A DNA stretch of 64,000 bases from an uncultured Bacteroidales bacterium (GCA_947303085.1 CAMYXP010000002.1:62001-126000); one strand, 5' to 3'; positions 32,159-42,300 are shown, numbered from the stretch's first letter. Notes: generated by a model from the sequence alone, not told the origin. Translations and numbers: made by a program.

Positions 32159-32869
32159 TTATTCCATGTTTGTGTAAACTGCCTGCACGTCCTCGTCGTC
32201 TTCAACTTTGTCGAGGAAGTTCATGATGCTCTCGATTTGTTCGTCGTTGAAAGCTACAGGGTTGTTGGCAAAGCGCTGGAGGTTAGCCTTCACTATGTTA
32301 ACCTTCATGCCTTCCAATGCCTCGTGCATTGTGCCGTATGATGTCCAGTCGCTGTATGCGAATGTGCCGTCTTCTGTCTCTTCAATCTCTTCGAGACCAG
32401 CGTCGATGAGTTCAAGCTCGAGGTCGTCCTTGCTCATTCCGGCAGGGATTTCGATCTGGAACACAGCCTTACGTGTGAACATATATTCAAGCTGACCAGT
32501 CTTCAACAACTCGCCGCCAGCCTTGTTGAAATATGAACGGACGTTGGCAACTGTACGTGTTGTGTTATCTGTAGCGCATTCAACCACACAGAGAACGCCG
32601 TGAGGACCCTTGCCTTCGTAGACGATTTCAACCATATCAGCCGTGCTCTTATCGGTAGCACGTTTGATTGCTGCATCGATATTGTCTTTTGGCATGTTTT
32701 CCGCCTTGGCGTTAAGGATAGCCTGACGGAGTTTAGGGTTCATATCCGGATCGGGACCGCCTTCTTTTGCTGCGATTGTGATAATTTTTCCAAGTTTCGG
32801 GAACACTCTTGACATGTGACCCCATCTTTTCATCTTAGCCGCCTTGCGGTATTCAAATGCTCTTCCCAT
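32159..32869 (-). CDS. yebC: YebC/PmpR family regulator
   Basis: The 236-residue product begins MGRAFEYRKAAKMKRWGHMS, contains AAKEGGPDPDMNPKLRQAIL and AENMPKDNIDAAIKRATDK and the central VVECATDNTTRTVANVRSYF. YebC-family proteins were described as DNA-binding regulators; some members act on translation of polyproline tracts (TACO1-like). A TAATTTTG box lies at 32903-32896. Confidence 0.92.
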   Translation of the reverse strand: MGRAFEYRKAAKMKRWGHMSRVFPKLGKIITIAAKEGGPDPDMNPKLRQAILNAKAENMPKDNIDAAIKRATDKSTADMVEIVYEGKGPHGVLCVVECATDNTTRTVANVRSYFNKAGGELLKTGQLEYMFTRKAVFQIEIPAGMSKDDLELELIDAGLEEIEETEDGTFAYSDWTSYGTMHEALEGMKVNIVKANLQRFANNPVAFNDEQIESIMNFLDKVEDDEDVQAVYTNME

Positions 32870-32948
32870 TTTATTACAATTTTATTTTTCGGGCGCAAAA
32901 TTAAGAAAAATTTTTCTTATATTATAAACAATGTGCAAAATTTTTACT

Positions 32949-33003
32949 TTGGCTGTTGGCTATTAGCTATTGGCAGCCAACGGCCAATCGCCAAAAGCCA
33001 ATG
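32949..33003. repeat. Inverted 7-bp arrays (TTGGCTA family)
   Basis: TTGGCTG, TTGGCTA, TTAGCTA, TTGGCAG are followed at once by CCAACGG, CCAATCG, CCAAAAG, CCAATG. The halves are complementary and could form a continuous hairpin of about 25 bp. The right end is 7 bases from the stop of the 33010-34284 gene. Confidence 0.9.
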
Positions 33004-33009
33004 TCAGCA

Positions 33010-34284
33010 TCATGTTTTTTGTTTTTTCTTTTTTGCAGCAGGAAACAGCACATTATTCAATATAAGGCGGTAGCCCGGTGAATTTGGGTGCATGTCGAGT
33101 TCAGTCGGCGGATCGCCTACAAGATGCTGGTAATCCTCAGGGTCGTGACCGCCGAGGAAAGTCCAGAAGCCATTGCCGTAGTCGCCGTGGATGTAGCGGT
33201 CTTCTTCAAGTGCGGCGTTATCGCCAAGCACGACAACAGTCGGCTTCACGTATCGTTTGTCGAAAGCCGTTGTCTGCCCCATGAAACCTTTTATCAGCTT
33301 CTCATGATCCTGTGTGAGCATGGTCGGCACCGGATCCCATTTCGCTGAAAAATCGAATAACAAAAAGAAATCGTTGCCTTCACGAACAGATTTCGGTCGA
33401 TGCAAGGTAACATCGATGTTCGAAACCTCGTATTCCTGAGGATTTGTGGAGACAGTGAAGTCAGTGAAAGCGAAGCAATTATCATAGTTAAGACGCTGCG
33501 GGTCGCCACTACGTATCGCGTCGCCATCGAACATCACGTCGCAGATGTCGAGACCTTCCGCGGCAAGAGCGATATCGAAGCTATCGGGAGCCGAGCACAT
33601 TGCGAATAGATATCCACCACCTGCAACGAAATCACGGATTTTTTTAGCCACTGCAAGTTTCAGCTGCGACACTTTTGTAAAGCCATGTCTCCTCGCCGTC
33701 TCCTCTTGTTTTTTCACGTCTTCCTGATACCATGGATAATTTCTGTATCTTGCCCAGAACTTTCCGTATTGCCCAGTAAAATCTTCATGATGCATGTGTA
33801 GCCAGTCGTAAGTCGGCAGAACGCCGTCTAAAACTTCATCATCGTAGATGATATCATAAGGTATTTCGGCATAAGTAAGCACCAAAGTCACTGCATCATC
33901 CCATGGAAGTATGTTTTTCGGGGCGTAGACTGCCAGGCGAGGCACTTTCTGGAGCTTCATCTCATCCATATTCACGCCCGGGTCGGCAATTTCAGTCAAT
34001 ATGCTCTGCGCCTGAACGTCGGCGATAACTTGGTATGACACATTTCTGAGTTTACATTCACGTTCAAACATGTCATGATAGGGCATCAAATAACTTCCTC
34101 CTTTATAATTAAGGAGCCAGCTTATCTCCACCTCGCGTTGCAGCACCCAATATGCCACGCCGTATGCCTTCAGATGGTTGGTCTGCGTCTCGTCCATCGG
34201 AATCAGAATGTAGGCGGCGAAAATTTTTGGCATCGCCAACATCATGATTATCAAAAGGATTATATATTTCTTAAACTTTTTCAT
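33010..34284 (-). CDS. secreted glutamine-amidotransferase-like protein (often labelled asparagine synthetase B)
   Basis: A signal peptide (KKYIILLIIMMLAMPKIFAA) precedes a 400-residue protein with LAVYAPKNILPWDDAVTLVL, DDEVLDGVLPTYDWLHMHHE, FVAGGGYLFAMCSAPDSFDI and FWTFLGGHDPEDYQHLVGDP. The GGGYLFAMCSAPDS segment resembles the nucleophile elbow of class I amidotransferase-like folds with Cys-Ser. Homologues in Bacteroidota are automatically named asparagine synthetase B, but no ATP-dependent synthetase domain is present. Periplasmic; substrate unknown. The extreme C-terminus is Lys-rich. Confidence 0.7.
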   Translation of the reverse strand: MKKFKKYIILLIIMMLAMPKIFAAYILIPMDETQTNHLKAYGVAYWVLQREVEISWLLNYKGGSYLMPYHDMFERECKLRNVSYQVIADVQAQSILTEIADPGVNMDEMKLQKVPRLAVYAPKNILPWDDAVTLVLTYAEIPYDIIYDDEVLDGVLPTYDWLHMHHEDFTGQYGKFWARYRNYPWYQEDVKKQEETARRHGFTKVSQLKLAVAKKIRDFVAGGGYLFAMCSAPDSFDIALAAEGLDICDVMFDGDAIRSGDPQRLNYDNCFAFTDFTVSTNPQEYEVSNIDVTLHRPKSVREGNDFFLLFDFSAKWDPVPTMLTQDHEKLIKGFMGQTTAFDKRYVKPTVVVLGDNAALEEDRYIHGDYGNGFWTFLGGHDPEDYQHLVGDPPTELDMHPNSPGYRLILNNVLFPAAKKKKQKT

Positions 34285-34302
34285 CTTTATTAAAATTTAA
34301 TG

Positions 34303-34310
34303 CAAAGATA
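34303..34310 (-). promoter_or_regulatory. -7 box (TATCTTTG) of the 33010-34284 gene
   Basis: TATCTTTGC on the minus strand 19 bases before the ATG. Confidence 0.55.
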
Positions 34311-34324
34311 TCAAAAAAAATTCA

Positions 34325-34332
34325 TAATTTTG
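34325..34332 (+). promoter_or_regulatory. -7 box (TAATTTTG) of gcvT
   Basis: TAATTTTGC lies 42 bases before the gcvT ATG, divergent from the promoter at 34310. Confidence 0.55.
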
Positions 34333-34373
34333 CAGTTTCAAATATTGAAAATATAATTTTTATACGTAATATT

Positions 34374-35492
34374 ATGGAAAACACAACATTGAAAAAGACT
34401 GCATTGAATGCAATGCACTATGAAATGGGCGCCAAGATGGTTCCATTTGCAGGTTTCGACATGCCGGTTCAGTTTGAAGGCGTGAACGTTGAACACGAGA
34501 CAGTCCGCAAGGGCGTTGGTGTTTTCGACGTCTCTCACATGGGCGAGTTCCGCGCAAAAGGTCCTAAGGCTTTCGCATTGGTACAGCGCTGCACATCAAA
34601 CGACGTGGCAGCATTGGTTGACGGTAAGGTCCAATACACCTGCCTCCCGAACGGCAAAGGCGGCATCGTCGACGATATGCTCGTTTACCGCATCTCAGCT
34701 GACGAATATTTCATGGTTCCAAATGCAGCCAATATCGATAAAGACTGGGCTTGGATGTCGAAAGTCGCTGAAGAGATGGGCATGAAGCTCGGCGTCGACT
34801 TCATCAACGAGAGCAACCAATGGTCACAGCTCGCAGTGCAGGGTCCTCTCGCACTCAAGGCTATGCAGAAGCTCACAAAGGCTAACGTCGTCGATATGGA
34901 ATACTATACATTCCAGATCATCGAGTTTGCTGGCGTGAAAGACATCATCTTCTCAACAACAGGTTACACCGGAGCAGGCGGATGCGAGATCTACATCCCG
35001 AATGCAGAAGCAGTGAACGTTTACAAGAAGGTTCTCGAAGCAGGTAAAGAGTTCGGTATCAAACCTATCGGTCTCGGCGCTCGCGACACATTGCGTCTTG
35101 AGATGGGATTCTGCCTCTATGGCAACGACATCTGCGACACAACCTCACCTATCGAGGCTGGTCTCGGCTGGATCACCAAGTTCGTTGACGGCAACGACTT
35201 CATCGACCGCGCTTACAACGAAAAACAGAAAGCTGAAGGCGTCACACGCAAGCTCGTCGCTTTCGAGGTGACAGGCAAAGGCATTGCACGTCACGAATAT
35301 GAGATCTGCGACGCTGAAGGCAACCACATCGGCGAAGTGACTTCAGGAACAATGGCTCCATCAGTGAAGAAAGCTATCGGTATGGGCTATGTGAAGAAAG
35401 ACTTCTCAAAGGTCGGAACAGAGATCTTCATCAAGGTGAGAGACAAACTCATCAGCGCAGTCGTTGTGAAACTTCCTTTCTACAAAGGATAA
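34374..35492 (+). CDS. gcvT: aminomethyltransferase (glycine cleavage T protein)
   Basis: The 372-residue product begins MENTTLKKTALNAMHYEMGA and has MVPFAGFDMPVQFEGV, GVFDVSHMGEFRAKGP, the folate-binding QLAVQGPLALKAMQKL and GYTGAGGCEIYIP, and the late TSGTMAPSVKKAIGMGYV. It transfers the methylene group from the H-protein-bound intermediate to tetrahydrofolate. gcvP and gcvH are not in the window. Terminator follows 14 bases after the stop. Confidence 0.97.
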   Translation: MENTTLKKTALNAMHYEMGAKMVPFAGFDMPVQFEGVNVEHETVRKGVGVFDVSHMGEFRAKGPKAFALVQRCTSNDVAALVDGKVQYTCLPNGKGGIVDDMLVYRISADEYFMVPNAANIDKDWAWMSKVAEEMGMKLGVDFINESNQWSQLAVQGPLALKAMQKLTKANVVDMEYYTFQIIEFAGVKDIIFSTTGYTGAGGCEIYIPNAEAVNVYKKVLEAGKEFGIKPIGLGARDTLRLEMGFCLYGNDICDTTSPIEAGLGWITKFVDGNDFIDRAYNEKQKAEGVTRKLVAFEVTGKGIARHEYEICDAEGNHIGEVTSGTMAPSVKKAIGMGYVKKDFSKVGTEIFIKVRDKLISAVVVKLPFYKG

Positions 35493-35506
35493 TTCAAAAC
35501 AAAATT

Positions 35507-35534
35507 AAAGGCGGTCAATCGACCGCCTTTTTTT
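35507..35534 (+). terminator. terminator between gcvT and the DUF5723 gene
   Basis: AAAGGCGGTC / GACCGCCTTT with an AATC loop and a T-run. The A-run on the other side is weak, so it mainly serves gcvT, though it abuts the convergent stop. Confidence 0.9.
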
Positions 35535-36945
35535 ATTGGTTATATTTTCCAATCGTCCAAACAATTCCCATTCTCACTCCGGCGGTCTTATATGCCGTGG
35601 CGAACTCCACTGTAGGCGCTGTGACCTTAGTCAAAGCTAGGATGTTGTCGGCAACGAAATAGCAGTTGAACGGTCCGAAATGACCTCCGAGGCCAAGACC
35701 GACAGCCTGTCCTGTATACTGCGACATGGTATAGCTCAACGAGAGGTTGAAGTGATTGAGGAACAAGCCGCTGTAAGCCAATGTCAACGAAGGCTTCATC
35801 TCGCCTCTCACCGAATACAACTGGCCGATGGCCGTAATGCGCAGCATCGGGTTGTATTCATAGTAACCCTGCAGCAAGATTCTGGTCTTGAGCGATGTCT
35901 TGTAATCTTCGCCGGCGGTCAACGTGTCGTCACCCCACACATTATCGACAATCTTCTTGAGCATGTCGTTATAGTCGAGTTTCATCGATGTCAAATCTTC
36001 AATATTATTGAAGATAGCACTGTTCAGAGTGACATCTTCCTTGTTGGTCTTTTTCACTTTTGAATTTTTCCACTTGATATAGCCAAGGTCATAAACGCCA
36101 GCCGCCACGCCCCAGTGGTCGTTAATCTTGTACGATGCACCGAAATCGATGCCGAAGCCGTAATTGTTCTTGGCATCAAACATGCTTCCGACACCAAGCG
36201 AATCCATCACATTGACAATATCGCTGATACGGTTAAAGTCGGTCTTGAAAACCGAAGCCGCCTTGATGTCGAGATTCACATCTGCAGAAATAGAGTATGT
36301 GTCAGGATCGGTGTAAATCTTTGTCTGCTCGTTTGTAACTGTAATATTTGCAAGACCATTCAGCAATTTCGGACGCACACCGATAGTGAGTTTGTCGTTG
36401 ACATCATATTGCACTCCAAGTCCGAATTCCATGAAAGCCGTAGCGTCGGCGCCCACATTGAAATCGCAAGGATTATCATCACCTAAATAATGACCGTTGC
36501 CCAACACGAAAAATCCCACAAAATCCTTTGAATATTGGAATTCGGTATTAACTCTGGTTCTCCAATCGAGATTGAAGAATAATTTGTTAACTCTGAAACC
36601 GACATTTAAAATATCCAACGACATGTTGAAATTGAAGAAGTTATCCTGTTCTTCGAGACTGTTTATCAAGCCTTCTCCGTCGATAACCTCTTCCCCATTA
36701 TCGTTGAATGTATAAAGGTTTTTATAGATAATACTCGAGTTGAAAACCGAGACGTTGATATTCGAAAATCCCACACCCACAACGCCTTTGTATGGAACTC
36801 TAATACCAGGATTATAATAATTGTAATAAGGCATTTGCGGCAGAAGCGTAAATGTGACACCGTCATTTTGGGCATTGGAAATCAGCGATGAGCAGACCAA
36901 CGCCATAACAATCAACAACTTATATAATTTCTTCATAACGTCCAT
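35533..36945 (-). CDS. DUF5723 family outer-membrane-like protein
   Basis: The 470-residue product has a signal peptide (KLYKLLIVMALVCSSLISNA) and beta-strand-rich repeats such as LPQMPYYNYYNPGIRVPYKG, VGFRVNKLFFNLDWRTRVNT, FGIDFGASYKINDHWGVAAG and GVRMGIVWTIGKY, matching DUF5723 (PorV/PorQ-like beta-barrels of Bacteroidota). Probably an outer-membrane barrel. Two ATGs (36945 and 36936) are possible; MKKLYK at 36936 gives the cleaner signal peptide. It follows the lipoprotein gene after 3 bases, so they form an operon. Confidence 0.82.
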   Translation of the reverse strand: MDVMKKLYKLLIVMALVCSSLISNAQNDGVTFTLLPQMPYYNYYNPGIRVPYKGVVGVGFSNINVSVFNSSIIYKNLYTFNDNGEEVIDGEGLINSLEEQDNFFNFNMSLDILNVGFRVNKLFFNLDWRTRVNTEFQYSKDFVGFFVLGNGHYLGDDNPCDFNVGADATAFMEFGLGVQYDVNDKLTIGVRPKLLNGLANITVTNEQTKIYTDPDTYSISADVNLDIKAASVFKTDFNRISDIVNVMDSLGVGSMFDAKNNYGFGIDFGASYKINDHWGVAAGVYDLGYIKWKNSKVKKTNKEDVTLNSAIFNNIEDLTSMKLDYNDMLKKIVDNVWGDDTLTAGEDYKTSLKTRILLQGYYEYNPMLRITAIGQLYSVRGEMKPSLTLAYSGLFLNHFNLSLSYTMSQYTGQAVGLGLGGHFGPFNCYFVADNILALTKVTAPTVEFATAYKTAGVRMGIVWTIGKYNQ

Positions 36946-36948
36946 CTC

Positions 36949-38523
36949 CTATTTTATAATTTCGTCAATATCAATATCGGTAATCCTAGTCAAAATCCTG
37001 ATTCCGATTTTCAAGTCATCGGTGGTTCGGAACATGACGTAATCGCTGCTGATGTCATCTGTTGAAATGCCTATTCTCAAATATAGTTTGTCGCATTCCA
37101 TCACAGTGTGAAGCCGCTCATCGTTGACAACAGCTTTAATCGTTGAATGCTCATTATATTTAATGTATTGTTTCTCGCTGAACAAAGAATCGACAGCGAT
37201 GTCATTCTTCAGGAAAATAGCTTGAATATTGACATCTAGTGGTATTCTGCTCGCCAAATCGACGTAGAAATCGATGCCGTCGAACAGGCTATTCTGTATG
37301 TCATCATTGGTGAGCTTGAGAGCCATTGTGTCGCAATACACCATATCTTCAATTCTAACCGCGAGAGGCAACTCGATATTAATGCCAAGGTCGATTTTCG
37401 AGTCGTCGTTGATAGTCACAACGCCTTCATCAAGTTTCATCTGAACGTCACCGGCAAATTCAAGCTTGTTGTAGCCCGACAAGACATCGATATCACTTGC
37501 GAGGCCCACAACGCTCATATCTTCGAAGTTACCGTTGGTAGGAATGATATTGACATGTACTTCATCAGCGCTGAGCAAGTTGGTTGAAACGCCAGTGTTG
37601 GAGTTTTCGAATTGCAGGAAATTCACCGTGCCTTCAGCGCCTAATTCAAAGGTATTGTTACGCGTCACCACCACGCTCGGCATCTTGATAACGCCGTTGC
37701 CGGTAAGGTTTTTGATACCGAAATCGATTGCTACCGTGTCGTTGAAAATGGTGTCGATATTATGGGTTATGAATCCGGTAAATGTCCTGAAGGCTATATC
37801 TTTCAAGCCGCAAGCCACCACGCAGTCGTAGGTACCGCCGGCGATGCCTTCGATAGGATAATAAAGGATATCGATAGCTCCGGCGAAGTTGATGTTTCCG
37901 GCGATATCAGGGATAACAGTGCAGCCGGCGAGGTTTATTTCCTTGTGAGCGGTACCATTATTAATAATGAGTTCCACTTCCAGGCCGAGTCCGTTCTGCA
38001 TAATTATCTGTCCGGTGGTTAAAACCACCCTTCTGGCGACGTCGAATGCCGGCGAGAACGAGAGATCCAAGACGAGCTTACCGTCGCGCATCGCCACCGT
38101 GTTTATTCCGAAGCCGTCGAAGGTGAACGGCACTACCGCCAGCTCGCCATACATCAACGTGGTTTCAATTGGCGGCAGCGAAGGATCAGGAATAGGCGGA
38201 ACAGGAATGACATCAAACTGTGTGCTTGTGTTAAACTCAGAATCTTCAATTTTGCCGAAGATATCATTTCCTTTGATGACATCGAAAACCGTGTCACAAT
38301 AAAATGCGAATATCGAGTCATTTCTCAGACGCAGCCATGAGTTGGCGGTGCTGTCCATCATACCCAAAATCTTATTAATTGAGATAGTGTCGCGCAGCAG
38401 CGAGACGGCGAACTGGTTATCCACCTGAATCTTCTTGACATTCTTCTTTTTGCACGAAACAGCAATCAGCACAAGAAAAGCGACGACAAGAATCGAAACA
38501 ATTTTTGTAAATCTGATTTTCAT
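36949..38523 (-). CDS. beta-rich lipoprotein of unknown function
   Basis: The 524-residue product begins MKIRFTKIVSILVVAFLVLI with lipobox AVSC (Cys24) and is almost entirely beta-strand (GYNKLEFAGDVQMKLDEGVV; RIPLDVNIQAIFLKNDIAVD), with a Pro-rich linker near residue 110 (VPPIPDPSLPPIETT). It resembles long lamellar or shell-like outer surface proteins, but I recognise no family. The track start adds 16 residues that overlap the TAACTTTG promoter (38558-38551). Operon with the DUF5723 barrel implies a shared envelope role. Confidence 0.7.
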   Translation of the reverse strand: MKIRFTKIVSILVVAFLVLIAVSCKKKNVKKIQVDNQFAVSLLRDTISINKILGMMDSTANSWLRLRNDSIFAFYCDTVFDVIKGNDIFGKIEDSEFNTSTQFDVIPVPPIPDPSLPPIETTLMYGELAVVPFTFDGFGINTVAMRDGKLVLDLSFSPAFDVARRVVLTTGQIIMQNGLGLEVELIINNGTAHKEINLAGCTVIPDIAGNINFAGAIDILYYPIEGIAGGTYDCVVACGLKDIAFRTFTGFITHNIDTIFNDTVAIDFGIKNLTGNGVIKMPSVVVTRNNTFELGAEGTVNFLQFENSNTGVSTNLLSADEVHVNIIPTNGNFEDMSVVGLASDIDVLSGYNKLEFAGDVQMKLDEGVVTINDDSKIDLGINIELPLAVRIEDMVYCDTMALKLTNDDIQNSLFDGIDFYVDLASRIPLDVNIQAIFLKNDIAVDSLFSEKQYIKYNEHSTIKAVVNDERLHTVMECDKLYLRIGISTDDISSDYVMFRTTDDLKIGIRILTRITDIDIDEIIK

Positions 38524-38550
38524 AATAATTCCATTAAACAAAACAGGCTT

Positions 38551-38558
38551 CAAAGTTA
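38551..38558 (-). promoter_or_regulatory. -7 box (TAACTTTG) of the lipoprotein-DUF5723 operon
   Basis: TAACTTTG on the minus strand 28 bases before the ATG at 38523. Confidence 0.55.
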
Positions 38559-38649
38559 GGTAATATTTCAATACAAACGATATGTTTTTATCAATTTTTA
38601 TTTTTAAAAAATTTTTGAAAATTTTTGTTTTTCGTAAATAAAAATGTTG

Positions 38650-38657
38650 TAATTTTG
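38650..38657 (+). promoter_or_regulatory. -7 box (TAATTTTG) of rpsO
   Basis: TAATTTTGCAGTCCG precedes the rpsO ATG by 32 bases; the same TTTGCAGTCC follows the boxes of rpsA and rpmG. Confidence 0.6.
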
Positions 38658-38689
38658 CAGTCCGAAAAATTTAGAGAAAAAGAATAGAT

Positions 38690-38959
38690 ATGTATTTAAC
38701 TGCAGAAAAGAAACAAGAGATTTTCACAAAGTACGGTAAAAACGCACAGGATACCGGCTCAGCAGAAGGACAAATTGCATTGTTCACATTCAGAATCAAG
38801 AACTTAACAGAACACATGAAGGGTGCTAAGAAGGACTTGGCAACAATGCGTTCATTGGTTGGTCTCGTAGGTAAGAGAAGAAAACTCCTCGCCTACCTGA
38901 AGAAGAAAGATATCGAGAGATATCGTGCTATCATCAAAGAATTAGGTATCAGAAAATAA
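38690..38959 (+). CDS. rpsO: 30S ribosomal protein S15
   Basis: The 89-residue product has the S15 core: KYGKNAQDTGSAEGQIALFT, LTEHMKGAKKDLATMRSLVG and GKRRKLLAYLKKKDIERYRA. It binds 16S rRNA and nucleates platform assembly. pnp lies downstream behind a terminator, the conserved rpsO-pnp order. Confidence 0.97.
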   Translation: MYLTAEKKQEIFTKYGKNAQDTGSAEGQIALFTFRIKNLTEHMKGAKKDLATMRSLVGLVGKRRKLLAYLKKKDIERYRAIIKELGIRK

Positions 38960-38985
38960 TAGCATTGTCAATCAATGCCCTTGCG

Positions 38986-39016
38986 AAAAAAGGCAATATT
39001 ACGTTGCCTTTTTTTG
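38986..39016 (+). terminator. terminator between rpsO and pnp
   Basis: AAAGGCAA / TTGCCTTT with a 7-base loop and a T-run. Partial read-through could feed pnp. Confidence 0.85.
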
Positions 39017-39074
39017 CATTGTTGTATACCTAACAAAAAGCGGTTTATTTAATTAATTATTAAAAAGTTTTATT

Positions 39075-41297
39075 ATGGGTCCAGAAGGTATCAAACAGAC
39101 CATACAAACTGGTAAGGACATCATTACCATCGAGACAGGACGTCTGGCCAAGCAGGCCGACGGTGCAGCGGTAGTGACATGCGGTAAGACAATGCTGCTC
39201 GCGACAGTGGTTGCGGCAAAAGAAGCGAAAGACGATGTCGATTTCCTGCCTCTTTCAGTCGATTATAAAGAAAAATACGCCGCCACAGGCAAGTTCCCTG
39301 GCGGTTTCTTCAAACGTGAAGGCAAGCCATCAGACTATGAGATTTTGATCTCACGTCTCGTTGACCGTGCCATCCGTCCGTTATTCCCTGACGATTTCCA
39401 CGCAGAAATCCAGGTTCAGATCACATTGCTCTCTGGTGAGCAGAACGTGTTGCCGGATGCTTACGCGGCATTGGCAGCATCAGCAGCTATAGCAGTGTCA
39501 GACATTCCGTTCCACGGTCCTATCTCAGAAGTACGCGTCGCGATGATCAACGGCGAATACGTCATCAACCCTCGTGCCGACGAACTCGAGAACGCCGACC
39601 TCGAACTCATGGTGGGTGCCACAATGAAAGACATCTGCATGGTTGAAGGCGAATCGAAAGAGATTTCAGAAGCCCAGATGATCGGCGCTTTGAAAGCCGC
39701 TCACGAGGCTATCAAAGGTCAGGTGCAAGCACAGCTCGACCTCGCTTCGAAGGTTGAGAAAGCACAGACAAAACGCGAGTACTGCCACGAAGTCAACGAC
39801 GAGGATCTCCGCGCCGACATGATGGAGTGCTGCTACAAGCCATGCTACGACTTCGCTCTCACAGGCAACGCCAACAAACACGAGCGCGAGGACGCGTTCA
39901 ACGCAATTCTCGAGAATTACTTGACAAAATACACCGAAGAGGAACTCGAAGAGAAGACCTCGATGGCAAAACGTTACTTCCACGACATCGAGCGTAAGGC
40001 AGTGCGCGACGCCATTTTGATCGAGCGTAAACGTCTCGACGGCCGTAAACTCGACCAGATCCGTCCTATCTGGACAGAAGTCGACGTGCTTCCTTCATGC
40101 CATGGCTCAGCCATCTTCACACGTGGTGAGACCCAGGCACTGGTGACAGTGACTTTGGGTACCAAGCTCGACGAGCAGACCATCGACGGCGCTGTCGTTG
40201 AAGGCACAAGCAACTTCATGCTGCACTACAACTTCCCTAGCTTCGCAACAGGCGAATGCAAAGCCAGCCGCGGTGTCAGCCGTCGTGAAATCGGTCACGG
40301 CAACCTCGCCGAGAGAGCTTTGAAGAACATGATTCCTTCAGGCGACGAGAACCCTTACACCATCCGCGTGGTGTCAGACATCCTCGAGTCAAACGGCTCA
40401 TCATCAATGGCTTCGGTGTGCGGTGGTACATTGGCATTGATGGACGCAGGCGTGAAGATGAGAAAGCCTGTCGCAGGTATCGCAATGGGTCTCATCACCG
40501 ACAACGACAAATACGCTGTTTTGTCAGATATCCTTGGCGATGAGGACCACCTCGGCGACATGGACTTCAAGGTCACAGGTACTGTTGACGGCATCACTGC
40601 ATGCCAGATGGATATCAAGGTCGACGGACTTTCATACGAAGTATTGAGCGAGGCTCTCGAGCAGGCAAAGGCTGGCAGAATGCATATCCTCGGCGAGATG
40701 GCAAAGACCATCACCGAACCACGTGCCGACTACAAAGAGTCAGTGCCACGTATCGAGAAGATCATCATTCCTAAGGACTTCATCGGCGCTGTCATCGGTC
40801 CTGGCGGAAAGGTCGTTCAAGAGATTCAGAAGACAACTAACACCGTCATCGTCATCACTGAAGACGAGAAATGCGGTGTTGTCGAGATCGCTTCAACCAA
40901 CAAGGAAGACCTCGAGGCAGCTAAGGCACGCGTGCGCGCTATCGTTGCAGTGCCTGAGGTTGGCGAGGTTTACGACGGCACAGTGAAGTCAATCATGCCG
41001 TTCGGCGCTTTCGTCGAGATCCTTCCAGGTAAAGACGGTCTGCTCCACATCTCTGAGATAGATTACAAGCGTCTCGAGACCATGGACGGCGTTTTGAACG
41101 AGGGTGACAAGATCCAGGTGAAGCTCATCGACATCGACCCTAAGACCGGCAAGCTCCGTCTCTCAAGAAAGGCTTTATTACCGAAACCGGAAGGTTACGT
41201 TGAGAAGCCAGAGAGACCGCGTGGCGAGCACAAGGGCGGTGAAAGAAAAGGTGGCGATCACAAAGACCATAAAGGTCCGCGTCACGAGAAGAAGTAA
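39075..41297 (+). CDS. pnp: polyribonucleotide nucleotidyltransferase (PNPase)
   Basis: The 740-residue enzyme degrades RNA phosphorolytically. Two RNase PH domains are visible ([55 protein letters not shown]), then a KH domain ([20 protein letters not shown]) and an S1 domain ([20 protein letters not shown]). The tail is rich in Lys, Gly and His ([18 protein letters not shown]). Length is normal. rpoD follows after 17 bases, so the two may be co-transcribed. Confidence 0.97.
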   Translation: MGPEGIKQTIQTGKDIITIETGRLAKQADGAAVVTCGKTMLLATVVAAKEAKDDVDFLPLSVDYKEKYAATGKFPGGFFKREGKPSDYEILISRLVDRAIRPLFPDDFHAEIQVQITLLSGEQNVLPDAYAALAASAAIAVSDIPFHGPISEVRVAMINGEYVINPRADELENADLELMVGATMKDICMVEGESKEISEAQMIGALKAAHEAIKGQVQAQLDLASKVEKAQTKREYCHEVNDEDLRADMMECCYKPCYDFALTGNANKHEREDAFNAILENYLTKYTEEELEEKTSMAKRYFHDIERKAVRDAILIERKRLDGRKLDQIRPIWTEVDVLPSCHGSAIFTRGETQALVTVTLGTKLDEQTIDGAVVEGTSNFMLHYNFPSFATGECKASRGVSRREIGHGNLAERALKNMIPSGDENPYTIRVVSDILESNGSSSMASVCGGTLALMDAGVKMRKPVAGIAMGLITDNDKYAVLSDILGDEDHLGDMDFKVTGTVDGITACQMDIKVDGLSYEVLSEALEQAKAGRMHILGEMAKTITEPRADYKESVPRIEKIIIPKDFIGAVIGPGGKVVQEIQKTTNTVIVITEDEKCGVVEIASTNKEDLEAAKARVRAIVAVPEVGEVYDGTVKSIMPFGAFVEILPGKDGLLHISEIDYKRLETMDGVLNEGDKIQVKLIDIDPKTGKLRLSRKALLPKPEGYVEKPERPRGEHKGGERKGGDHKDHKGPRHEKK

Positions 41298-41314
41298 ATC
41301 TTAATAAAAAAAAT

Positions 41315-42178
41315 ATGAGGCAGTTAAAGATTACCAAACAAGTTACCAACAGGGAAACAGCTTCTTTGGATAAGTATCTCCAGGAGATTGGTAAAGTTGA
41401 ATTGATAACGGCTGACGAGGAAGTCGAGCTTGCGCAGAGAATCCGTCAGGGCGACATGGCCGCTTTGGAGAAGCTCACGAAGGCGAATTTGAGATTCGTA
41501 GTCTCCGTGTCGAAACAGTACCAAAATCAGGGATTAAGCCTCCCCGACCTCATCAATGAGGGCAACCTCGGACTTATCAAGGCGGCACGCCGTTTTGACG
41601 AGACAAGAGGTTTCAAGTTCATCTCTTACGCTGTGTGGTGGATCCGTCAGTCCATCCTCCAGGCTCTTGCAGAACAATCACGTATCGTCCGACTTCCATT
41701 AAACAAGATCGGCTCGATCAACAAAATCAACAAGACATACGCAAAGCTGGAGCAGGAATTTGAGCGCGAACCGAACGCCGAAGAGATAGCTGAAGTTCTC
41801 GACCTCACCGAAGCCGAAGTCAAAGAATCGATGAAGAACGCAGGTCGTCATGTGTCAATGGACGCACCGCTCGTGCAGGATGAAGACAACAATATGTACG
41901 ACGTCTTGAAGAGTGACGAAGTGGTGACACCTGAGACAGAACTTCTTTACGAGTCACTTCGTAAGGAAATCGACCGTGCCATCTCGACTTTGACACAACG
42001 CGAGGCCGACGTCGTCCGTCTTTATTTCGGACTCAACGGCGGTCACCCGATGACTTTGGAGGAAATTGGCGAGAAGTTTGACCTCACACGCGAGCGTGTG
42101 CGTCAGATCAAGGAGAAGGCAATCCGCCGCTTGAAACACACAAGCAGGAGCAAGATTCTCAAGAGTTATCTTGGTTGA
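41315..42178 (+). CDS. rpoD: primary-type RNA polymerase sigma factor, short Bacteroidota form
   Basis: The 287-residue sigma-70 protein begins [20 protein letters not shown] and has region 1.2 ([20 protein letters not shown]), region 2 ([20 protein letters not shown]), region 3 ([20 protein letters not shown]) and region 4 ([37 protein letters not shown]). The long region 1.1 of proteobacterial RpoD is absent, which is normal for this phylum. It recognises the TTTG/TAnnTTTG promoters seen across this window. Confidence 0.95.
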   Translation: MRQLKITKQVTNRETASLDKYLQEIGKVELITADEEVELAQRIRQGDMAALEKLTKANLRFVVSVSKQYQNQGLSLPDLINEGNLGLIKAARRFDETRGFKFISYAVWWIRQSILQALAEQSRIVRLPLNKIGSINKINKTYAKLEQEFEREPNAEEIAEVLDLTEAEVKESMKNAGRHVSMDAPLVQDEDNNMYDVLKSDEVVTPETELLYESLRKEIDRAISTLTQREADVVRLYFGLNGGHPMTLEEIGEKFDLTRERVRQIKEKAIRRLKHTSRSKILKSYLG

Positions 42179-42203
42179 TCTTATTATTTGATTATTGAGG
42201 GAT

Positions 42204-42237
42204 TAACAGGGCTGGTGACAGTCCTGTTATTTTTTTG
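42204..42237 (+). terminator. terminator of rpoD
   Basis: AACAGG(G)C / GTCCTGTT stem with a 9-base loop, followed by a run of T. Confidence 0.8.
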
Positions 42238-42267
42238 CCTACTCCCCTATCAATTCAAAATATTTTG

Positions 42268-42275
42268 TATATTTG
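42268..42275 (+). promoter_or_regulatory. -7 box (TATATTTG) of rpe
   Basis: TATATTTGC lies 26 bases before the rpe ATG. Confidence 0.55.
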
Positions 42276-42300
42276 CAGATTGTATTAAACATTTTTAATC

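Noticed and set aside
33010-34284. True asparagine synthetase B
   Set aside because: There is a signal peptide and no N-terminal Cys2 glutaminase or ATP-pyrophosphatase domain; the name is an inherited label.
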